Translations under genes and position numbers: made by a program
NCBI GenBank assembly: GCA_030045215.1
Contig: JASIBJ010000046.1
Coordinates: 1 to 16,555 of the forward strand
Reading direction: 5' to 3'
DNA length: 16,555 nt
Source of the DNA: Streptosporangiaceae bacterium
GTDB lineage: Bacteria > Actinomycetota > Actinomycetes > Streptosporangiales > Streptosporangiaceae
The notes under the pieces: generated by a model
What the model saw: the letters and a program-made list of their open reading frames with translations, nothing else
What the model was told of the DNA's origin: nothing
The model's database searches: none
Shown: positions 6,947 through 12,510 of the stretch, piece after piece
Numbering within the stretch: the first letter of the stretch is position 1
Layout: each line of letters begins with the position of its first letter

Positions 6947-8185
6947 GTGCGGATGCGTGAACGTGACCTCGCGGCACCGGCCGACGCGATCGTCGTCGGC
7001 GGCGGCACGGTCGGCGCGTGGTGCGCCTACTTCCTCCGCCGCAGCGGCGCGGAGCGCGTCGTCCTGATCGAGAAGCGCACCCTCGGCCAGGGTGCTAGCA
7101 GTCGCGCTGCGGGCATCGTGCGCACCCAGGGCGGCACGCCCTGGGCGGTCAAGCTGGGCGAGTGGTCCCGCCAGTTCTACCTGGGCCAGCGCGACGAGCT
7201 GGGCATCGACTCGGGCTTTACTCCGCAGGGTTATTTGCTGCCTTGCTTTACCGATCCCGACGTCGCCGCCGCTCGTGAGCGGATGGCGATGCAGAACGCC
7301 CTGGGGCTGAATGTCCGCTGGCTCGAGCCTGGTCAGCTGGATGCGCTGAACCCAACGCTGACGCCCGGCCGGACGCTGGGCGGTACGTACTGCGCCGAGG
7401 ACGGGTACCTGACGCCGCCGAGGAACGTGACTGCCTACGCGGTCGCGCTGGCCACCAGCGGAGTCTACGTGCGGGAAGGCGTCACGTTCACCGGGCTTGT
7501 CACCGAGAACGGGCGCGTCAGCGGCGTCCAGACCTCGGCCGGACCATTGAGCGCTCCGATCGTCGTGCTCACCGGCGGACCCGAACTGGCTACGGTCGCG
7601 GCGGCAGCCGGCATCGCGGTTCCGGTTGGCGGCGTCCGCCACCAGGTGGCGGTTACCGAGCCGCACCCCGATCTGGCGCCCGAGCGGGTCCCGATGGTTT
7701 TCGACCTGACCGCCGGGTTGTACTGGCGGCCGGAAGAGGGCGGCCTGCTGTTTGGCATGAGCAACCCGGACGAGTCGCCGGGGGAGGCCACCTGCGTGGA
7801 CGAGCCGTACCTGGCGCTGATGCGCCAGCGACTGGCCGAGCTGGTGCCGGTCACGGCTAGCCTTGGCCTGCGCCGAACCTGGGCAGCGACGATCGACTAC
7901 ACCCCTGACCATCTGCCGATCATCGGACCTGCCATCGTTCGGGACGAAGTGCTTCAGGGAGCGACGGTCGCAAGCGCAGGCGGTGCCGGGATGATGTGGG
8001 GTCCCGCAATCGCCCGCGCCACCGCTGACGTGGCGCTCACCGGCTACTCCAACGTGGTCGACGTCTCTGACCTCGGCCTTGACCGCTTCGATGAGGCGGG
8101 CAACAGCAAGCTCGGCACGGACCCGATAGCCCTGCCGTTTCCCGAGCACGCACCGCAAGCGCCGGGCAAGCTCACCCTCTCCTGA
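6947..8185 (+). CDS. FAD-dependent oxidoreductase, DAO (amine/D-amino-acid oxidase) family
   Basis: A 412-residue flavoprotein of the DAO superfamily (sarcosine oxidase beta, glycine oxidase and relatives), which oxidises C-N bonds of secondary amines or amino acids to imines. The Rossmann dinucleotide motif VVGGGTVGAW (16-25) is followed by the acidic VLIEK end of strand 2 and GASSRAAGIVRTQGG, where related enzymes contact FAD. The C-terminal YTPDHLPIIGP and the Gly-rich SAGGAGMMWGP complete the FAD domain. No signal peptide; cytosolic. The GTG at 6947 coincides with the predicted transcription start; ATG 6953 is an in-frame alternative and neither has a Shine-Dalgarno sequence. The cupin gene follows after 24 bp, so the two form an operon under site 2. 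Substrate unknown; an amine is the most likely guess from the family. Confidence 0.9.
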   Translation: MRMRERDLAAPADAIVVGGGTVGAWCAYFLRRSGAERVVLIEKRTLGQGASSRAAGIVRTQGGTPWAVKLGEWSRQFYLGQRDELGIDSGFTPQGYLLPCFTDPDVAAARERMAMQNALGLNVRWLEPGQLDALNPTLTPGRTLGGTYCAEDGYLTPPRNVTAYAVALATSGVYVREGVTFTGLVTENGRVSGVQTSAGPLSAPIVVLTGGPELATVAAAAGIAVPVGGVRHQVAVTEPHPDLAPERVPMVFDLTAGLYWRPEEGGLLFGMSNPDESPGEATCVDEPYLALMRQRLAELVPVTASLGLRRTWAATIDYTPDHLPIIGPAIVRDEVLQGATVASAGGAGMMWGPAIARATADVALTGYSNVVDVSDLGLDRFDEAGNSKLGTDPIALPFPEHAPQAPGKLTLS

Positions 8186-8209
8186 ACCTCGAAAGGAACT
8201 GACGCCACG

Positions 8210-8551
8210 ATGACCGACGTAACGCCCTACCTGGCCTCCGCTGCGACCGCGGAGCTTGAGGACTGGGGCCCGCTCGCCGAGGCCACCGGCGAGACGATGC
8301 AGACCTCCGGCCTAACCCTGTGGCAGGAAGGCGAGCAGGAGATCGGCGTCTGGGAATGCACTCCCGGTCCGTCGTTCTGGAAGCTTGAGACCAATGAGTT
8401 CGTCTACATCGTCGCCGGTCAGATGACGGTGAGACCGGAAGGTGGCGAGCCGATCGAGGTCGCTGCGGGCAACACCGCTGTGTTCCCGAAGGGATGGGCC
8501 GGCACCTGGGAGATTCACGAGACGATCCGCAAGGTCTACGTCATCTTCTAA
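8210..8551 (+). CDS. Cupin domain protein (DUF861/cupin_3 type)
   Basis: A 113-residue single-domain beta-barrel protein of the cupin_3 (DUF861) family, related to EutQ and ureidoglycine aminohydrolase. Conserved features are the opening Ala/Glu-rich turn, GVWECTPGPSFWKLETNEFVYIVAG (about residues 46-70), the GDTVVFPKGW-like segment AGNTAVFPKGWAGTWEIHETIRKVYVI and a normal family length. The usual metal-binding His/Glu set is incomplete in these proteins, so metal dependence is uncertain. AAAGGA 13 nt before ATG 8210 is an acceptable ribosome site. Cupins of this type often accompany DAO-family flavoproteins in amine catabolism operons, perhaps handling an unstable oxidation product. The stop codon lies within a 16-bp tandem duplication. 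Confidence 0.9.
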   Translation: MTDVTPYLASAATAELEDWGPLAEATGETMQTSGLTLWQEGEQEIGVWECTPGPSFWKLETNEFVYIVAGQMTVRPEGGEPIEVAAGNTAVFPKGWAGTWEIHETIRKVYVIF

Positions 8552-8580
8552 TCAGGCTGGCAGATAATCAGGCTGGCAGA
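8549..8580 (+). repeat. 16-bp tandem duplication at the cupin stop codon
   Basis: TAATCAGGCTGGCAGA occurs at 8549-8564 and again, identical, at 8565-8580. The first copy begins with the cupin TAA, so the duplication leaves the protein unchanged and adds 16 bp between the two convergent genes. Perfect identity suggests a recent slippage event. Confidence 0.95.
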
Positions 8581-8594
8581 GCGCCCGGTCGGCG

Positions 8595-9725
8595 TCAGCT
8601 CGCCTGCGGCATCTCGTCGGCGGCGGCCGCGCTCATGTCCGCCACCGGCGTGCCGCCAGCGAGCACCCGGAGCGCGTCCGGGGGCAAATACGCGTGCACC
8701 GGCGTGCCCTGGGTCAGCTTCTGCAGGCTGCCATCGTTGTTCATGAGGGCCTGCACGTCGTAGCCTGCGGCCAGCCTGAGGAACACCTGCGTCGACGATC
8801 CGAGGTAGACGAGCCGCTCGACCATGGCCGGCACCCGGTTCGGGCCCGCCGAGCCGAAGTCCTCGATCTTGACACGCTCCGGCCTGATGACCGCGTGGGA
8901 GTGATCGGGCGCGTCGATGCCCCCGTGCTCGGCATGCAGGCTGCAGTCGCCGAGCCGGACGTCGCACTGGGAGCCGGGCCCGCGGGATATGACGTCGACT
9001 TCCATCAGGTTGGACACGCCAAGGAAGTCCGCTACGTAGGTATCGGCCGGCTCCTCGTATACGGCGCTGGGCACGCCAAGCTGAACGATCTTGCCGTCCC
9101 GCATCACCGCGATTCGGTCGGACATCGTCAGCGCTTCTTCCTGGTCGTGGGTCACATACAGGAACGTGATCCCGACCTGCTCCTGCAGGGCCTTGAGCTC
9201 CACTTTCAGCGAGCGGCGGAGCTTGGCATCCAGCGCGCCGAGCGGCTCGTCCAGCAAGAGCACCGAGGGCTGGAGCACAAGCGCCCTGGCGAGCGCGACC
9301 CGTTGCTGCTGGCCACCGGAGAGCTGGCCAGGACGACGGCGCTCGAACGCGCGCAGGTGCACGAGCTCCAGCGCCGAGTACACCCGGCTGCGGATCTCGC
9401 CCTTCGGCAGGTGCTTGTTGCGCAGTCCGAACGCGACGTTGTCGAAAACAGTCAGGAACGGGAACAGGGCGTAACTCTGGAAAACCGTGTTCACGTTGCG
9501 CTTGTGTGGCGGAACGGCCGAGACATCGACGTCGTCTAGCAAGATCCGGCCCGCCGTGGGCTGCTCGAAGCCCGCTATGAGCCGCAGGGTCGTGGTCTTA
9601 CCGCAGCCGGATGGCCCGAGAAGCGAGAAGAACTCGCCACTGGCGATCTGCAGGTCGATATCGTCGACCGCGACCTCAGTGAATCGCTTGGTCAGCGAGA
9701 CGAGCTCTATCCGGCCACCAGCCAT
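8595..9725 (-). CDS. ABC transporter ATPase, PotA (polyamine/amine importer) type
   Basis: A 376-residue ATP-binding subunit of a type I ABC importer. All catalytic motifs are intact: Walker A GPSGCGKTT (37-45), Q-loop FQSYALFP (82-89), signature LSGGQQQR (135-142), Walker B VLLLDEP (155-161), D-loop ALDAKL and H-loop THDQEEA (192-198). The rest, from about residue 240, is a TOBE-like regulatory domain (AVIRPERVKIED; VERLVYLGSSTQVFLRL), the layout of PotA/FbpC-type ATPases serving spermidine, putrescine or similar cations. It starts 14 bp after the TetR stop with AAGGGTGGG upstream, so TetR and ATPase form one operon. No permease or solute-binding protein lies beside it, which is unusual. It must pair with membrane subunits encoded elsewhere or has lost them. 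Confidence 0.95.
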   Translation of the reverse strand: MAGGRIELVSLTKRFTEVAVDDIDLQIASGEFFSLLGPSGCGKTTTLRLIAGFEQPTAGRILLDDVDVSAVPPHKRNVNTVFQSYALFPFLTVFDNVAFGLRNKHLPKGEIRSRVYSALELVHLRAFERRRPGQLSGGQQQRVALARALVLQPSVLLLDEPLGALDAKLRRSLKVELKALQEQVGITFLYVTHDQEEALTMSDRIAVMRDGKIVQLGVPSAVYEEPADTYVADFLGVSNLMEVDVISRGPGSQCDVRLGDCSLHAEHGGIDAPDHSHAVIRPERVKIEDFGSAGPNRVPAMVERLVYLGSSTQVFLRLAAGYDVQALMNNDGSLQKLTQGTPVHAYLPPDALRVLAGGTPVADMSAAAADEMPQAS

Positions 9726-9739
9726 CGGTTGCCCACCCT

Positions 9740-10429
9740 TCAGCCTGTTGCGTTTGCGGCGCTGTCCTTCTGGCTCGTGTCACCACGGCGTCGGCCTGGC
9801 TTCCACGAGAATCCGAGCTGGTCAGCGATGAACTGCATGCTTAGATCAAAGGCGCCCATGGAGTCAACCACGGGATCCTCGAGCGCTATCTGGATCGTCA
9901 GCCCATCCAGCAGCGCGCTCAGGCTGATGGCGAAGGCGGCCGGATCGACGTCGCGGAACTCGCCCGCTTCCTGGCCACTGCGGACCAGGTCGGCGATCAG
10001 CTGGCGCCAGCGCTCGTCGGACTTCTGCCGCACGCTCGCAACTTCCGGGTTCCTGGCTGCCTGCGCCCAGAAGTCCAGCCAGAGCTGCCAGGAGCTTCCC
10101 GGCTCAGGGTCGGCCTCATTCAGGCAGCTCATGGCGACTATCGCCTCCATCTGGCCGGCGGCGGAGGACAGCTCGGCGAGCCTGCGCTGGCCGGCCGCGT
10201 ACCACGAGTCCTCGTAGTACCGCATCGCCTCGGTGAGGAGTTGATCCTTGGTCTTGAAGTAGTAAATGACGAGCGCCGGGCTCACGCCGGCGTGCTCGGC
10301 CACATCAGCGATTCGCGTGTCGGCGTAGCCGCGCTCGGAAATGACCACGAGCGCCGCATGGAGCATCTGCGCACGACGCTGGTCGGCGGTCCCGAGTACC
10401 TCGGTGCCGTCAGCTGCGCGGTCAGTCAT
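9740..10429 (-). CDS. TetR family repressor, BetI-like
   Basis: A 229-residue one-component regulator. The N-terminal helix-turn-helix is clear: RRAQMLHAALVVISERGYAD (18-37), then TRIADVAEHAGVSPALVIYYFKTKDQLLTEAM (38-69), whose recognition helix is SPALVIYYF. The C-terminal ligand domain, about residues 80-210, resembles the BetI/TetR_C_6 type (WLDFWAQAARNPEV; FRDVDPAAFAISLSALLDGLTIQIALED). ATG 10429 is chosen because the helix-turn-helix begins at a normal distance and GAGAGG lies upstream, though spacing is long (about 10 nt). ATGs at 10447 and 10528 are in frame. A palindrome at 10544 lies about 115 bp upstream with TTGACT overlapping it on the minus strand, implying autoregulation. The ligand is probably the pathway substrate or a CoA ester of it. 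Confidence 0.92.
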   Translation of the reverse strand: MTDRAADGTEVLGTADQRRAQMLHAALVVISERGYADTRIADVAEHAGVSPALVIYYFKTKDQLLTEAMRYYEDSWYAAGQRRLAELSSAAGQMEAIVAMSCLNEADPEPGSSWQLWLDFWAQAARNPEVASVRQKSDERWRQLIADLVRSGQEAGEFRDVDPAAFAISLSALLDGLTIQIALEDPVVDSMGAFDLSMQFIADQLGFSWKPGRRRGDTSQKDSAANATG

Positions 10430-10543
10430 CGCGGCGGTTCCTCTCATGACGGCAATAATTCCTGGTCTGCCGCCGCCTGTCCGGGCGTTCAGATCGTTTC
10501 TTTGCGCCAGCTTCCCTCTTGCCGACACGCTATCACTTTTCTA

Positions 10544-10559
10544 GACTGAACATTCAGTC
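10544..10559. promoter_or_regulatory. TetR operator, site 3, in a divergent promoter
   Basis: GACTGAACATTCAGTC differs from sites 1 and 2 only at one central base, so the 7-bp half-sites are intact. It lies between the leftward TetR-ATPase operon and the rightward small-ORF/oxidoreductase/ligase operon and could control both. On the minus strand TTGACT (10561-10556) overlaps it as a -35 for TetR. The minus-strand -10 (around GTGATA) is weak. Confidence 0.88.
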
Positions 10560-10566
10560 AAACATT

Positions 10567-10646
10567 GAGAGCGGCGGTTCTCAAGGGAGAGCGGCGGTTC
10601 TCAAGGGAGAGCGGCGGATCGCAAGGGAGAGCCGCGGATCGCAAGG
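10567..10646 (+). repeat. Four tandem copies of a 20-bp unit in a 5' leader
   Basis: GAGAGCGGCGGTTCTCAAGG is present at 10567-10586 and 10587-10606 (identical). It is followed by 10607-10626, with GGATCG in place of GGTTCT, and 10627-10646, which has one further change. The array starts 7 bp after operator site 3 in the leader of the operon. The 20-bp period is not a multiple of three, and each unit carries a purine-rich Shine-Dalgarno-like AAGGGAGAG junction. The rest of the TetR-to-ORF gap (10430-10729) shows only GC-rich sequence. Confidence 0.95.
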
Positions 10647-10655
10647 GATCCGCGG
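10632..10655 (+). promoter_or_regulatory. Leader hairpin at the end of the 20-bp array
   Basis: CCGCGGATC (10632-10640) pairs perfectly with GATCCGCGG (10647-10655) around the loop GCAAGG. The left arm is the fourth 20-bp repeat, and that copy's single C substitution perfects the stem. There is no T-run, so it could be an mRNA-stability or attenuation element rather than a simple terminator. Confidence 0.5.
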
Positions 10656-10729
10656 GGGCGGGTCACGACGGTCCGCCCTAGGCGGCGGTCGGCGCCCGGC
10701 GCGGGCGTCGCACCACGGAGGCCGGCGGT

Positions 10730-10879
10730 ATGCATGCGGACGCCGCCGGCGCAGACCTGGCGGCGCTCGGGACGGCGACGCCGGACCAGGTGGAGGGTCT
10801 GCGGTCAGCCGACCGCACGGAGAGGCCGCACGAGGCATTGCGGGAATGGAACCGCAACAAACGGAAGGCGAAGAAATGA
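10730..10879 (+). CDS. 49-residue protein, translationally coupled to the oxidoreductase (unrecognised)
   Basis: A short ORF with textbook expression signals: GGAGG at 10717-10721, an 8-nt spacer, ATG at 10730, and a TGA (10877-10879) overlapping the next gene's ATG as ATGA. The product begins MHADAAGADLAALGTATPDQ and continues with VEGLRSADRTERPHEALREW and a basic end, NRNKRKAKK. Residues 1-25 are acidic and Ala/Leu-rich, with a likely short helix; residues 26-49 are basic and helical. It has no membrane segment. I do not recognise a family. Coupling suggests equimolar production with the flavoprotein, so a small subunit, chaperone or tether for the oxidoreductase is the natural guess, but unproven. 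The overlapping longer frame that runs into the oxidoreductase is Gly/Arg low-complexity and less likely to be translated. Confidence 0.7.
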   Translation: MHADAAGADLAALGTATPDQVEGLRSADRTERPHEALREWNRNKRKAKK

Positions 10880-12510
10880 CCGCGACAGCTACGACATATG
10901 ACGCAATCATTGTCGGTGGCGGGCATAACGGACTAGTTGCAGCGGCCTACCTGGCCCGATCCGGAGCGAAGACGGTAGTCCTGGAGGGCAGGCACAAGAC
11001 TGGCGGGGCGGCGACGACCGAGGCGCCGTGGCCGGACGCGCCGGAATTCCGGGTGACCAGGCTGTCCTATGTGATGAGCCTGCTGCCGCCGACGATCATC
11101 AATGACCTGGAGCTGGCGAGGCACGGCTACAAGGTCTATCCGATGGGGCCGTACTATCAGGCGTTTCCCGAGGGCGGATCGATCAAGCTCTACGCCGATG
11201 ACGCCAAGCAGAACCACGAGTCGGTGTCAAAGTGGTCGAAGAAGGACGCCGATGCGATGCCGCTGTGGGATGCCTGGCTGGCTGGGCTGGCGGACGTGCT
11301 CGGCCCGCTGCTCCTGACCGTCCCGCCCGCGATCGGCTCCCGCAAGCCGCGCGACCTAGCCGGCACGCTGAAGCTGGCTTGGCGGCACCGAGGCCTGGAC
11401 GTGCGCACCATTGCCGACGTGACCAGGCTCATGACCATGAGCATCGCCGACCTGCTCGACGACTGGTTCGAGTCGCCGGAGGTCAAGGGTGCCCTGGCGG
11501 TCAACGGCGTAATCGGAACCTGGGCCGGACCTTACGAGCCCGGTACCGCCTACGTGATGGCCCACCACTCGATCGGCGACGTCGGCGACGGCCACCTCGG
11601 GAACTGGGGCTTCCAGGAGGGCGGCATGGGCGCGGTCTCGGACGCCATCGAACTGGCCGCGCGTAGTCACGGCGCCGAAATCCGGCTGAACTCGCCCGTG
11701 GCGAAGATCTTGATCGAGGGCGGCAGGGCCGTCGGCGTCGCGCTGGCCAATGGCGACGAGCTCCGGGCCAAGGTCGTGGTGTCCACGCTGCACCCGCGCA
11801 CGGCGTTCCTGGAGCAAGTCGGCCCGGAGCACCTGCCCGCGGATTTCGTGACCGACATTGAGCGGTGGAAGTCGCGCAGCGGTGTGGTGAAGATCAACCT
11901 AGCCCTGGCCGAGCTGCCGGACTTCACCGCCGACCCCGGCGTCGAGCTGCAGGAGCACCACACCGGGTCGGTGGAGATGGCCCCGACGATGGAATACATC
12001 GAGCGCGCCTTCCAGGACGCCAGGGACGGCAAGGCCGCGGTACGCCCGTTCAGCGACGGCGTCATCCCGACCGCGTTCGACAAGACGCTGTGCCCCGAGG
12101 GCAACCACATCATGTCGCTGTTCACCCAATGGGTGCCGCAGGACTGGAACACCGAACCGCACACCGAGGAGCTCGAGGCCTACGCCGACCGCATGATCGA
12201 TTGCTACAACGAGCTCGCGCCGAACTTCAAGTCCTCGATCCTGCACCGCGACATCGTGGGGCCCTACGAGATGGAGGAGGAGTACGGCCTGATCGGCGGG
12301 AACATCTTCCACGGCGAGCTGTCGCTTGAGCAGCTGTTCCATATGCGCCCCGCGCCCGGCTACGCGGACTACCGCACGCCCGTGGACGGCCTGTATTACG
12401 GCAGCTCGGCCACGCACGCGGGCGGTGGCGTCTGCGGCATTCCCGGCTGGCAAGCGGCCAAGGCCGCGATCGCGGACAGGAAGCGGGCCAAGCGGACACG
12501 ACACGCATGA
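10876..12510 (+). CDS. PYROXD2/phytoene-dehydrogenase-like FAD oxidoreductase
   Basis: A 544-residue flavoprotein of the phytoene desaturase/amine oxidase superfamily, nearest to the PYROXD2-like branch rather than to true carotenoid desaturases. YDAIIVGGGHNGLVAAAYLARSG (8-30) is the dinucleotide-binding motif, with Glu37 ending strand 2 in VVLEGRHKTGG. RVTRLSYVMSLLPPTIINDLEL and GYKVYPMGPYYQAFPEGGSI are typical of PYROXD2 relatives. DGLYYGSSATHAGGGVCGIPGW, near the C-terminus, closes the FAD site. Bacterial members have no agreed substrate. ATG 10876 has GGAAGG seven bases upstream and overlaps the preceding ORF's stop; a longer frame back to 10519 is open but is low-complexity. Its stop overlaps the ligase start as ATGA. 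Confidence 0.92.
   Translation: MTATATTYDAIIVGGGHNGLVAAAYLARSGAKTVVLEGRHKTGGAATTEAPWPDAPEFRVTRLSYVMSLLPPTIINDLELARHGYKVYPMGPYYQAFPEGGSIKLYADDAKQNHESVSKWSKKDADAMPLWDAWLAGLADVLGPLLLTVPPAIGSRKPRDLAGTLKLAWRHRGLDVRTIADVTRLMTMSIADLLDDWFESPEVKGALAVNGVIGTWAGPYEPGTAYVMAHHSIGDVGDGHLGNWGFQEGGMGAVSDAIELAARSHGAEIRLNSPVAKILIEGGRAVGVALANGDELRAKVVVSTLHPRTAFLEQVGPEHLPADFVTDIERWKSRSGVVKINLALAELPDFTADPGVELQEHHTGSVEMAPTMEYIERAFQDARDGKAAVRPFSDGVIPTAFDKTLCPEGNHIMSLFTQWVPQDWNTEPHTEELEAYADRMIDCYNELAPNFKSSILHRDIVGPYEMEEEYGLIGGNIFHGELSLEQLFHMRPAPGYADYRTPVDGLYYGSSATHAGGGVCGIPGWQAAKAAIADRKRAKRTRHA

Noticed and set aside
6929..8158. 409-residue open frame on the minus strand opposite the FAD-dependent oxidoreductase
   Set aside because: Very high GC leaves the opposite frame free of stops. 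The product is Arg/Gly/His-rich with no recognisable domain, while the plus strand has full FAD motifs.
10567..10646. CRISPR-like array
   Set aside because: The 20-bp units abut directly with no spacers, and no cas gene is present.
10519..10875. N-terminal extension of the PYROXD2-like gene back to 10519
   Set aside because: The extension is Gly/Arg/Ser low-complexity, runs through the operator and tandem repeats, and lacks family similarity. ATG 10876 has a good ribosome site and ATGA coupling.
10876..12510. Carotenoid biosynthesis gene (phytoene desaturase)
   Set aside because: No crtB, crtE or lycopene cyclase nearby, and the RLSYVMSLLPP/PYYQAFPEGG motifs fit PYROXD2-like proteins better.
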